Both the position numbers and the translations under genes were made by a program. Below the pieces are notes generated by a model, which was not told where the DNA came from, made no database searches, and saw nothing but the letters and a program-made list of their open reading frames with translations. Shown here in pieces: positions 1-12,425 of a stretch of 57,195 nucleotides of DNA. Location of the stretch: assembly GCF_001039355.2 (NCBI RefSeq), contig NW_019773570.1:316243-373437 (forward strand). The letters are read 5' to 3'. This stretch comes from Lingula anatina (taxonomy: Eukaryota > Brachiopoda > Lingulata > Lingulida > Lingulidae). The stretch's first letter is position 1. Each line of letters starts with the position of its first letter.

Positions 1-66
1 CCCCAAAATGCCCTTCCCCCCCCCCCTCCCCCCCCCCCCCTTACCACCTCACTGCTTGGCATGTTA

Positions 67-323
67 GGCTTCGTTCACATGCAATGTCTATTTTCTAAAT
101 TCTATTTTCTATTTGTGGCATGTCTTATGATCACGGTCTGTGCACTGAATATCCCGCAGCGTAATTACTGGCAGCGCGAGCCAGTTACTATAAGTTACTA
201 TAAGTAACTGGCTCGCGCTGCCAGTAATTACGCGGCGGGATATTCAGTGCACAGACCGTGATCATAAGATAGCGCGAATAGAAAATAGAATTTAGAAAAT
301 AGACATTGCATGTGAACGAAGCC
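67..323. mobile_element. Near-palindromic MITE, PIF/Harbinger-like
   Basis: Arms of about 120 bp run inward from GGCTTCGTTCACATGCAATG (left) to its complement at 304-323. A short centre lies around 187-203. The element is flanked by TTA on both sides (64-66, 324-326), a trinucleotide duplication typical of PIF/Harbinger elements. The arms differ in one patch (about 115-123 against the complementary site) and a few single bases. It encodes nothing. Superfamily is inferred from the TTA duplication alone. Confidence 0.75.
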
Positions 324-3300
324 TTAGGTCCAGATTTCGAGGATGAGATAGGCATTTGGTAGGGATGGGTAACGGTGAGGAATTATGGTAAAACTCTTGC
401 AGGTTTATGTCATCAACATCAGTTAAGACATTGTCTTTATGGGGTTGCACCTTTATATGCAAATAGCACCGGGCACACTAGAAATATATGGAATATCATT
501 TAGTGTTGACCTGGAATTTGACAGAAGAAGAGTTTGTTATTGTATGTGAGGCGGGGCCTCTTTTTGGTAGGAAGTGCTCCCCACAGGTACGGCCTAATAG
601 ATGACCACACTAATTTAGATGACCGCACCAATTGAAATGACCACGGCAAAAGGGAGTGGATTTAATTTATATGTTACATGTATGCTTACATGGACTAAAG
701 GAGGGAGACGTTTTGGGATTTGTTTTAGTAAGTTTGGTTACCGTGGAGACACATTGGCTACGCAACCTTGGGGCCATTGCTACGTGCAGTGGTGAACGGA
801 ACGTGCATAAAGGGTTTTTGTTTGTTTGTAAACATAGAGGTTAATAAACCACTGTGTCTGCCAAATGTTTGATAATAGTCATACATTATCATAAATATTT
901 AATGACACTATTCTTTGCTATTTATTACCCAGGTTGAGGGGCTGAAACTCTCAAATTGTTTGATTGTGTATTGTATGGTTAAGATTTATTTTGACATTGT
1001 TTACTTAGAAGAGAATATGTTGAAATAATTTAATAGGTTTGACAGAGAAAAGAGAAAGAAAGTTGACAACTAGGCCATTATTTGTACAGAAGTTCTGTGG
1101 CCTGGGAAATAAGATGATTTCTTAGAATAGCAATAAATCCAAAATTAATCAGTGTTTTTCTGGACATATGACAAAAAGCTCAACATTTTATCCCAGGTAG
1201 AGTACAGAGGCCCTTTGAGGAAGGAAGGATTGGATGTAGAATTCTTCGCACCTCCATACCTTAGCGAATGAAACAAAATAGCTGTTGCTTATGCTGATAC
1301 TTCATACATCAATAAACTTGATGGATAGTTTATGTTAAATATTTCAGAATTAAGAATTCCAGTATAAATATACCATCAGGCTACGGCTTCCACTTTTCTG
1401 TTTCAACAATTGTTTTTTTCACAAAGTCAATGATAAATTAACTTTTTCAAATGTGTTTTAATTTCTTTCACTTGAAAGTGATTCATTATGAACCAAATCT
1501 TTTAAGCCCCCTTGTGAGCCTTGTAATTCTATGTTTGAATCATGGAAGGAAAATTTCGCAGCATTTGAAAAGATGGCTTCTTCTTATCAAAAGTAGCCAT
1601 TTTGTTCTAAGTCACTTTTTATTTTCTAAGCAATGGCAGTTCTTTTATCAGTAGCGGAACCAACAAAGCTGAGAGTGCATACTTGAGGAATTCCAGCAAA
1701 GATCTCTCAATATGAGACTGGCTTGCTTGGAGTATTTAATTTACAGGTGGCATTTTAATTTCCTGCAAAATACTGCTCTTTGGTGAATCTAGGGATTCTC
1801 AATTGATTTTCACAAATTACTTGATCATGACAAGGCACAATTTGATATTGTCTGCCTTCCGCCTGCTTCTGTCATCTTGTTCAGTTGATTTGATTTGTGG
1901 ATTATAAAAGAATGGTCTCTGGAAGACCCAAGGACCCATCATTTTCCAAATGAATTAAATTAATCTGTCAGTATATATATTTAAAGTTAAAAATAAATTA
2001 TTTAGTATAAACCTGATAGTGCTCATTGCTAAAGTAATTTTTCATCAATTTTTTATCTGGGCAAGGCACTCTTCCCATTGTAATGAACTGTGTTAGATGT
2101 TTCCTCATCTTTATTCTCTTTGATATTCAGATTGATATTCAGAATGGCATGGTTCTCCACATTTGTGTGCTGCTATCAGTTCTGTCTCTTATATGAAGCA
2201 TCAGACTTTTTTCATCTTCTCTTTAGAAGTCCAGTATAAAACGTGTCAGAAAAAGCCTGTTGGTTTAAGGTTATTACACGGAGAAAATGTCAAGATTCTC
2301 TTGATAAAAATAGAAATCATCTTTGTTCTGATAATTGTAGTCCTTTTAAAGAATGAGTCTCAGCAGTGAGGTTTTCCATTTTGAATTCTCATTAGTGGTG
2401 TCATTTCAAAGACATATTTCTGTTGATGTCATTTGCTGTTGAAAGAATTTAAAAATAGATATTCAATTTTTATCTCTGGCTTAACTTCACATGACCTTAT
2501 ACATCAACACCAGCAACATGGACGAGGCAAATCTTTTGATCAGAACATCTTGATGTAGCTTCTTCTAGTGTTATCGTCCTTCCTTGCTGATATTAGCTCC
2601 TGATTGGTGTACCACAGTCTTGAATTGAAAGTAACCAGTGTATTGGACAGGGTTAAATGCCCTGAGAATACAAAATCAATTTGAGTTGTCAGATGACTTA
2701 GTAGTTGCTTTTACTTACTGGAGTGTGACCTGAAAATATATTCATATAAAATAAACCAGATTGTTATAAGGCAGTGGATTGAGCCAACGATTTTTTTGGA
2801 TATGATAGTTACCAAAAGCATTGACCGATCACAGAATTTATCCCTGGATGCCAAAAAAGGGAGACGGGTCAAGCAAGAAATGGATGAGTTGAGGATTTTG
2901 CATTTTTAGTCCAATTTGAACCCAATGTAACCAGTGTGAACACTGAGTTAATGGAATGTTGAGAGCCAATGTGCAGTACAGGAATTGCAATTATGTTGCT
3001 GGGTTATCACAGTCAGACAATAGGACTCTGGGGACTTGTTCTCTGTTGTCCTTCGCCAGTGAATTTATAGGTACTCGTACAGCATCTGCTCTCATATTGT
3101 CATTTCCTGTGGTGTTGTTCTGTCAGGTGATAGAAAGAGAGATAATATTTTTTATTAACTTGGCATGTGTTTTCTGTAATGCAACAAAAATTACAATTAT
3201 TAGGTGGGGGGAGAAAAAAAGAAGGAAAGAATGCGAGCCACAAATGGCTGATATGTCACACAGATAAGTGAATTAATTAATGGCTGTGAAAAATTCGATT

Positions 3301-4301
3301 TTGTTTCTCATTTGCAAGGTATGTACCTGTACTGTCATGTGCTTCTTTATTCAGAATTGCACACATACAACACGCACGCACACAAATACTGAAGGTTGAC
3401 AGCACTGTAGTATTTAGTATGCTTAGATCGTTGTTTATGATACTGTTAAGAAAAAAATAGTGTAAATGGAGAGAGAGATTGGACAATCGCACGTACAGAA
3501 ACATCCAAACTGTAGTATACACAATTAGTTACTCTGGCACATGTGAGAGTACATTTGCATACTTAGAAATACTGTTTTGAGAATTCAAGATCACATCTTG
3601 AATTTCACCTATGTGGTCTGAGATTTAGGAGCTGTTATCATAGAGTTTGAAAGAGTAGGTGGAAATTAAAGTAACAGATGGACTAGTGGAAGTGATTGCT
3701 TCATTTGTAGAGAAGAAACGAGAACCGCAGTGCTGGGAGTGGCTTCCTGGATGAGTGCCATTTGTAAAAATGGCTGCCATTTGCTGTGTCAATTATGATA
3801 CATTGTATAACTTGTAGTGATAATCACCTTATTTGTCACAATGAAAAATACTTTGCACTTTATTTGCTAGACCTGGTTGTAGATCTTATAGTTGAATAAA
3901 AAATGTTTTTATGCTCTTGAAGCATTTTAATATTGTCACATGTTTTTTAGTGATATTTTTGGAGTAAATTTGTTAGCAATCTTAAACTCTCCGTCATAAA
4001 GGTTATAGATATAAAAATTCAAAGAAAGAACATTTTTCTCCTTACACGGGTCACATTTTCTAAGATCCATACATACCTTGCCCATTCAATTTATCACAGT
4101 GTCAGCCATCTTTTCTGGCAAAGAAAACTGAATAATGTGGACTCATTCTACCGTTTTATTGTATTTATTTGCTGTGAAACAAGGCATGACCCTAAAAAAG
4201 TATTATTTTCACAAAAAGGTAGGAAATAGATATCCTAACTTTTTATGAATGGCTGGTTATTTTTCATCAGCATGTTTACTTTGTAAAAAGATGCTTTTAT
4301 G

Positions 4302-4364
4302 TAACTTCTCTTTATGAAGCTTTATATAACTTCTCTTTATGAAGCTGTAGGTAACTTCTCTTCA
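4302..4364. repeat. 25-bp tandem repeat, about 2.5 copies
   Basis: TAACTTCTCTTTATGAAGCT occurs twice, followed by a partial TAACTTCTCTTC. Confidence 0.8.
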
Positions 4365-4978
4365 GATGATTGAATTATGACGCATATCGGTAAAAACGTC
4401 AGTCTTTTTCATTCAAGCAGAAGTATCTTTGAAATCCAAACTTCTTTGGAAACGGGAGTCAACCCTTTAGTCTTGGTTTATCTTCTAATCTGCACATTTA
4501 CAGTTTTTCATTCTTCATTATGTAGTATTTTTTCCATTGCTAGGTGCATAATGAAAATTCATTGTTTATTATTTTTATGATGTGAACCATGATGTTAGTA
4601 ATGGTATGTTTTGAGGAAGATGATCACGTTGTAAGATGAGACTGAAGACGTATTGTGGTAGACAGTGTGGTAGTTGTGCTTGGTACATCTTCAGCAGACG
4701 ACACCTCTCCATTGTTTCACATCCAATCTGTCTTGATGTTCTCTTTTTGCACACAGTATGTATAGTTTTATACATGTATTTTATATAGTTATACACATAG
4801 GAACACAAATCTTGTGTGGGTACTAATGTATGTTATTTTTTTCAAACAGATTGACTTTCCATTAGTGCCATTGCCTTGTCAACTGAATGAAAGTTTTAAA
4901 AATGTTTCTATTTGGTTATTAGTGTTGATCTCAGAATAGTTTTTGAGAATTATGTATTTTATTCTTCTGTAGATATTT

Positions 4979-4982
<4 letters not shown>

Positions 4983-5008
<26 letters not shown>
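4983..5008. repeat. (TG)n microsatellite
   Basis: A perfect TG run of 13 units, followed by an imperfect TG-rich tail to about 5030. Confidence 0.9.
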
Positions 5009-5016
<8 letters not shown>

Positions 5017-6868
5017 GGTGTGTGTTGTGTAAATTTAGTTATTATGATTATCTTTTCTTCCCGGAAGACTCATTAAATATTGAGAAAATAATTGTTTCCA
5101 TTTTTGCCAAATCCACTGTGTATTGAGGATGTGTTTCCTGATAATGGGGTAACATGAAAAAGGATATTAAAATAAATTTGGTTTAGAGTTCCTTGCAGTG
5201 AATCAGGCTGGGTGACTCAGACCATGTAATTTGTTATAGGAAGTGAACATATATATAACACTATTTTTATTGTACTGTGTGGTTTGAGCCAGGGAAAATG
5301 GTGTCCTTAATGTTGTGTTAATAAAACTGGTCATGCAAGGTGACATGAGGGGGTTTGTGAGTTACGAACTATGTATTAGCTATCTGTATGTCTTCTTTAT
5401 TATTTCCATGTAATTAGTTTTTTTCTGCAAGAAGAATTGATTGGCATGAATGTTGTGATTATGAAGTCTTTGGTTTTTGTCATTACTATTATCATAATAA
5501 GAAGAAGTAGTGGTACATTGTATTAGTAGGAGTATTTCAAAACAAACAAACAAAATGATGCAAAACAAAAAGTCATAATACAAATTCAACTGGTATCAAA
5601 AGTTTGAAAATTTGCTTTTATTTTAAGTTGAACCTCACAAGTGCAGGAAGATAATATTGAAGGATGTAGAGAAAAAGAAGAGAGACTTCACTGATTTTAA
5701 AACTCAAGATGAATAAAAAACTATTTTATAAATTCCTTCTGCTTTATCATAATGTGTACATATTACAGTCAGATCCTCCAACAACTTAACTCATTCTGCC
5801 TATAGAGGTCCCTAGTTACAAATCCTATCAAGAAGATCCATTCAGTGAATTTATTCTAAAAAAAATCCTCAGCACTTTCAAGTGATAAAGTAAAAAGATT
5901 AGAACAATGAAAATGGGATGGTTTATAGTTTAATACAATATGCTTGGCAGACACCTACTTTCTTTTGAAGTCATTGTCACTTGGTGACACACATTTTATG
6001 AGTTAAAGTGGCCCTGGCCACTCAAGAAGGACAGTGACAGTTGTGGCTAGAAGAACAATGGCTGTCCACAATGCTCAGTTAGCCATGGACAACTTAAATG
6101 TGCAAAATGATATAGCGGTTCCTTGTAAGACAATTTGTTTTGTAATTTTGCCTTTTCTTTGAAGATGCTTTTACCTGTTTGATTGAGACTTCTTGAAAGA
6201 GAAGCAATCATGAGTTTTATTGTCCCTTTGTGAAAAGTGAAATGTTATACCTGTGATACTATTGTCACTGGTAGATTGATGGGTTTTCTTTAAAAGAAAA
6301 TGTAGTAGGAGTTGAGTGTTCTAAATGTGATAATACAGATGTGATAAGAAGTTTTTATTTTCATTCATGTATTCTCTTCTGTACTCAACACTTGTTTTGT
6401 GAAAGGAAATGCTTTGTGATGACTTGATAAAAACTGATATAGATTTGAACATAGTACAAGAGTTAGATGACTCCTTTGAGATACATGCACTATTCCCAAA
6501 GGTAATAATTATGCTATTCATGCTTCTATTTATAAAACTTTGAATGAATTTTATTGTATGAAAAAGACATGATCATGTCAGATGGACATTGAGAGGACAT
6601 AGTTTATCTGTGGAATACAGGACCATGCTTTCAGACAGGTGCTCATTCAATTTAAATTTGACCACAATAAAGGATGTTCTGTATCTGTATTTTTTTATTC
6701 TAATCAAAAACGGGGAACTGTTTGACAGCTTTATTTAAAAATTTTTTTTTTATCTGGACAAAAGAATAATGAAGCCACTAAAATTTTCAAAAAAAACAAA
6801 AAAAACAAAAAAAACAAATAATTAAATAAACAATTTTAATTAATGCAAATAAAAATAAAATTATTTGA

Positions 6869-6908
6869 TAATAATAATAATAATGATATTAATAATAATA
6901 ATAATAAT
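6869..6908. repeat. (ATA)n microsatellite
   Basis: AATAAT trinucleotide run with one GAT interruption, just after a run of AAAAAAAAC units (6789-6820). Confidence 0.9.
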
Positions 6909-7299
6909 GGAGAGAAACTAAAGAATGATTGTAAATTTGTATCATGATTACTAGTATGTTTGTTGACAGTTTTAACACATAAAGATGTAACATACTCCAA
7001 CTTTATTGTGTGCTTTTGTATGCAAGCCTACCGTGTGTGTGTGTGTGTGCTTACATGTACATATATGCTTACATGTGTGTGTAGTTTATATGAAGTTTTA
7101 TATAGGCAGATGCTATAGTATTATAGTGTGTGGACTTCACTGACCACTTACCCCTGGAGTATAGGATACACAGGTGTTCCTATGAACTCAATGTCTTAGT
7201 CATATCTGTTTAGAACAATGAGCCATCGCTTTCTTACATCATATCCAAACTTGTATTTCTGCCAGTAGTTATATTTCACTATGACTGATGCATAGCTGT

Positions 7300-7328
7300 A
7301 TCTCTCTCTCTCTCTCTCTTTTTTTTTC

Positions 7329-7359
<31 letters not shown>

Positions 7360-7362
7360 CTC
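7300..7362. repeat. (TC)n tract
   Basis: Polypyrimidine TC repeat broken by a T9 run. A 67-codon minus-strand frame across it is low-complexity. Confidence 0.95.
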
Positions 7363-7937
7363 CTATGTGGTCTCTCATTAGAATAATAACCAATGACAAT
7401 TTCTGTTCTCTTAAGAATTCTTTACTTATTATAAAGATTTATCTGGGAAATTTTGACAAAAAAGGGAAAAAAGTTAATCCCCACTATTTAGCTTGATATT
7501 GGGTCTTCATCTAACCCCTTTTTCCCCACTTTTGGGAGAAAATGTCTGGTCATTGTAGCAAGGAAGGAGCAGAGCAGGGTCACTAGGTATACAGGACAGA
7601 AGAGATAATGGTCAGTTAGCATGCCTGCCCCCCCTATGATCACATGTCTGATTAGGACCAATTGTCCCAGAATTGGTCATCATGGACATTACAGGTTTAT
7701 TTATAGGTGGCCAGTAAGCCAGGGTGGTATGTAAAGCGTGGTCAGTTTTGGGGGTGTCAGGAGGGGGGTAGGGGTAGGGGTGGGGGAGGGAGTGACTGTT
7801 GGGTGGGGTTTAGCCTGTTACTCATTTGGGTGTTTGTTTTGATGTTTGTTGTTTTTGTGATAATTGAATGTTTTTTTTTCTATTTTAATGAGGTGATTAA
7901 AATGTAGGATTTCTTGTGTTGTTAAATGATGTATTTA

Positions 7938-8106
7938 CAGGCCCGTAGCCAGGAATTTTAGAGGAGGGGTTCGTTTTTTGAAAAAGTGGACCTTTTACCA
8001 TAAAATCCCCAAGTACATAGATCAAATTATACCCAGAGTGGACCTTTTCCCAGCAAAAAGGGTGGTTCTTTCGAACCCCCCAAACCCCCCCTTGGCTACG
8101 GGCCTG
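7938..8106. mobile_element. hAT-like MITE with CAGGCCCGTAGCCA termini
   Basis: A 169-bp element whose ends, CAGGCCCGTAGCCA and TGGCTACGGGCCTG, are exact complements. It is flanked by TATTTA on both sides (7932-7937, 8107-8112). The interior is non-coding with a repeated gtggacctttt segment. CAGG ends suggest hAT, but the visible duplication is 6 bp rather than the usual 8. Confidence 0.75.
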
Positions 8107-9227
8107 TATTTATGTAAAGCTCGAATATCAGTTATAACTGTTATGAATTAATATAGACCAAAGTTTAAAAGTTTTAGGAGTCAAAAGCATGGAAAAATTA
8201 ATTCACTGAAGTTTCTGAAGTGGAAAGACAAATTTTAATTGAAAGGAGAGCAGCCCCGAGTCGAAACCAAAAACAAACTTGTTATTCTGAGCTTTATCAG
8301 CGTTGGTCACTGGTCTTCTTCTTATCTGGTTTCCTGAAGATATTCAGTTTTGATGGCTGGTTGAAATAATACACGTGTCCAACACGGTGGCTGATAAGAC
8401 CTGGGACTTGAAAGGGGGCGTTTCCACTTGGTCAAGATAGGTACAGCCTCACAGACTGGGGCCACATACACTGACCCTCTTAACAATGACTACAGTCTGC
8501 GAGGTGGGCCAGGCACCGCAAAGTTAACTGATTAACTGTCTTGACAAAATGTGTAATTTGGCGTGAATTACTGTTGTTGCCTTATTAAAATATTAAATCT
8601 AAAAAAACTAAACTGTCATCAGTTAAAATTATTCATTACATTTTCCATAAATGTTTGTTTTCAAATTCTATCCTAATTCTGTCCTATTGTATTGTAAAAC
8701 AAACATAATTGACAACATGACATATGATTATAGTATACTATAACTATAAATGATATTATCACAATCAATGTTGTATGCCTATGAAGTAGCTTCATGTTTA
8801 TGAAACAAAAAATTACAATATCAGTCATATCCATTTATACTGTTCTCCTTATGCTGTTATTACTTGCTACTGACTTAATATTTCATTGAAACTTTGCTGT
8901 GGGTAAAATTATGTGATATATTTTTTCACACTCAATAATAAACTGTAGATTATAAGAGATATAATTCAAGCAGCGCTCTTTCATAGATATACATGTGAAC
9001 ACTTCCATATTATTGATCAGAGAGTAGATGTTACTGATGTAGAACATAGTGTAAAACTGTGGTGAAAGCGGATCAGATGGATGGTAGGAGAATAAACATA
9101 TAAAAAGAAACATTAAACAATCATTTTAGATGGTGGCACATAACATAATGCTAATTTCTGCTGTAAAACTTCAACTAAATCTTCTACTGTTTAAGTCGGT
9201 GACACCCTTAATTTTCAGTGCCATGAT

Positions 9228-9385
9228 CAGGGATGGATTTAGGGCGTCTTCTGGGTCTTCAGGAAGACGGTAAGATTTTCAAGTTTACATTGATGGGTAT
9301 CTATTTTTTTTCGGTCAAAAATGAAGAACAAATCAACAAAGATAATTTGGAAGACTGTCAGAAAATATCTCTAAATCCACCCCTG
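9228..9385. mobile_element. hAT-like MITE with CAGGGRTGGATTTAG termini
   Basis: A 158-bp element. Left end CAGGGATGGATTTAG and right end CTAAATCCACCCCTG are complementary with one mismatch. Flanks CATGAT and CATGGT are nearly identical and may be a decayed target duplication. An 87-codon open frame overlapping it is incidental. Confidence 0.6.
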
Positions 9386-11980
9386 CATGGTGACACTTTG
9401 TTAGGTCTCCATAAGACCCAGATTTTAAAACAGGTAGGATCATTGAGATCCCATTCAGCCTACACCTGGACTCTGTGCAGTCAGTATCAGATCTAGATGG
9501 TGATGATAGACCATATGGCTATTTACTCATTGCTGTTTTCCCTTGGGGGAAGGGGGACAAGAAGGAGTCGCCCAGCATTTAATGGCCCTCAGATGAAAAT
9601 TAAATGCCTGTCAACATTTTTCCGAATGGGGGCAGTTTGTTTGGAGACTTGGCTCCTCGGGCAATCAGCTGTATTTGCATTGTTTTGTAGATAATGCTGT
9701 TCTTCTGATGTCTAGTGTGGATGGTATATATTTTATGGTGAAGCTTAAGGGCCTATTTCTTTAAATGAAAAGATTAACACTCCTCCTCCTGGTGTTGAAT
9801 AGAAGACAGAAAGTCTGGTGATTAAATGAGAATTTTGAAAACAAGAAAAATCATGTCGTTTAGTTAAGCTGATTGCATTCAGCGAAAGTCCTTGGGGAGT
9901 TAGATCCATGTACCTAAAACAATGGTTTCATTGGGCATGGACACTAAAATAGTTACTGTAATAAGCAATTAACTGTACTTTGGATTGTTCTGTAGATGAT
10001 GCAGCACTTTTAACGTGTAGCAAGGCTGGCATGTTAAATAGTTAAATTTATGTAAATATTTGCAGTCTACCATCCTTTACACACAAAATTCAGACTGTGA
10101 AAATAAAAAATGATACAATCAGTCACGTAAGCAGAGAGGTCTTGTGTTTTAATGTGATTATGTATACAATGTTCTTCAATGACAACTTTGATTTGATATC
10201 ATCAATTTATGAGTCTTATTCCCTATGTCTGACAGGAAGAGAGGAGATGGTTTACTTTTGGTAGCCCAGGGGACAGTAATGACATAGATTGTGTTCTGTT
10301 CTATAATATAGGACCAGATAACATGATGATCTTCCCCTTGGGGTGCAGTGCCCTTTTCATACAGTGTACATTAGGCCATCATATCAGGAACTACTTACTT
10401 CAGACATATCAGCTACCCAGGCAAGTCAGTAGGGGTTGTTGATACTGATAGATAAGAAGTTTTTTACACCATCTGTTGGATCTCTCTTTCAGATATCCTG
10501 GGGGATTGACATAGGCATGGGATTGAGGCTAGTGAGAGGAGGGGGAGAGACCTCCTGTCTTGGTGCCTTTCAGTACCTTGCAAGACACTATGAAGAGATT
10601 AGATAATGGCTACTTGATCATTATAGTCTAATTACATTGATTCTTATTAGGTCATAGACATATGTACCCAGACATTAGGTTTGGGAAGGAATGACTATAC
10701 ACCTTACACCTTTCTTGTCTGGCTCTTTTTTTTTTTTATTCCTTTCAGGGACAGTTTCATAAAATGATTTAGACCATACATGTACATTCATCTAAATGTT
10801 TAGACCAAAATTGAAAATAAACTTTGACTAAAGATAAACTAATAGTGGTCAGAATAATGAAAATAATGTGCTTGTTTTATAACAAGAGCATGATCATTAC
10901 AGTGTATAGCAGGATTGTACACCTAATAAAAGTACACATTTCAACAATATATTAAAAGGAAATTTGGGATAAAAAAAGTCCTATTTAATAAATTGTTCTG
11001 ATTCTGTCGGTATGTGTTTTTTCTAAGGCCTACATAAGGACAGTGAGATGAAGGAAAAGAGGAAGACAGATAATGTTTCTTATACCTAGGAGCTAAGATG
11101 ACAGCTAGTTATAGACCTATAATTGTATAATTGGTTTTTCTTTCAATTAAGGGAGAGACACCAAGCACCACCATATTAAAAAGCCCCAGGTAGAGCTTAT
11201 TCCTCACACCTTTAAGATTAACTAATACTAGGTTATCACTTACCTGTAATTGATGTCCCTTTGTTTTCCTGCTGAGAGAGGCACAAGTTATGTGTAGCTA
11301 GGCTTGGTTACGTAATACATGGTTGGGGCCCTTAGTGTTATATTGTTGGCCAGACGTGGTATTGGTAGTGTGTGAAGACATGGTCTACCAGGCAGTCTCC
11401 AACATGCCATAAGTGTTTTTTAAAAAAACTGGTATTAGATGCCTTCATGGAAAAGTGGAAAGACGATAAAGAAATTGGACACAGAAAATTGGGTTTAAGT
11501 TTGTAATTTGTTGCTTTTGTTGATAAAACAGTGAAAAACATGGACACTTTCCTGGAAAAAAAGTAATTGTGACTTGGCTAGATAGTTTTAAAGATAATTT
11601 TTCAAAGACAACATCTGGTCTCTTGTTAAGAGAGAGACAAGTGACATCATACAGTCTCAACTGTACAGGGAAATGCACAAAAAAAGGAAAACTAAACACA
11701 AATTATTGGACTGATCCTCAATGGATCATTTACCATTTTGGTCTTGTTTACATTGTATTTGTTTGTATATTATTGTTTATTTCTCAAATGTCATAATGAA
11801 AATTTATCTGATTTTTGCAAGAATAAAATGGTACATGTTACTTTAAACCCCCATCCATGAGAATTAATTCAATTAGTTCAAAGTAAGAGGAACTGAGAAG
11901 TCTCTTTAAAGTACATTTAAGTCCAGAAAATGTATTTTAACCAATGCCCCAGCCTTTACAAACCCTAACCCAGGTATATG

Positions 11981-12201
11981 TGACAGTGTTATAGAGACAG
12001 GGGTCTGTACACCCCCCCTCACCCCCCAAATCCTGACCCTGATATAATAAGTCCAGACTCCAATCTCCTCTCTCCCTGCCCAGTGACAGTGTTATAGATA
12101 CAGGTGTCCCCCCCCCCCTCACCCCCACCCCCAAATCCTGACCTTGGTATAATTAGTCCAGACTGATGGTCTCCCAGTGTCAGTGTTATAGATACTGGTG
12201 T
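11981..12201. repeat. Tandem repeat of about 100 bp, 2.2 copies
   Basis: Diverged units start at 11981, 12084 and 12178 with TGACAGTGTTATAGA (TGTCAG in the third). The first two share a poly-C/CACCC block, CAAATCCTGACC and AGTCCAGACT. Confidence 0.85.
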
Positions 12202-12319
12202 CTGTGGCTGATGCCAGGCTATTCATTCATTTATTCTGAGGTGAAGTGAAGCATGCTGCTACATAATATGTCTGGGAGCACCTGTCTTCTTGAAAATAGC
12301 AGGGCTGGGTAGGACTTTG

Positions 12320-12425
12320 GGTCACTCTCTTTCTCTCTCTCTTTCTTTATGTGTGCCTGCACGCGCTTATTGTGTGTGTATGTGTGTGTGTATGTGTGTA
12401 TGTGTATGTGTGTGTGTATGCATGC
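12320..12425. repeat. Compound (TC)n/(TG)n microsatellite
   Basis: A TC-rich tract followed by TGTATG/TG repeats; it accounts for open frames on both strands here. Confidence 0.9.

Larger units (their letters stand above)
327..7931. other. Intergenic stretch, no gene seen
   Basis: AT-rich DNA with only short scattered frames on both strands, none with splice-supported or family-like sequence. Contains the 25-bp, TG, ATA and TC repeats listed separately. Confidence 0.6.

Noticed and set aside
9233-9496. 87-codon plus-strand frame
   Set aside because: It overlaps a MITE, including its terminal repeats, and has no family-like sequence.
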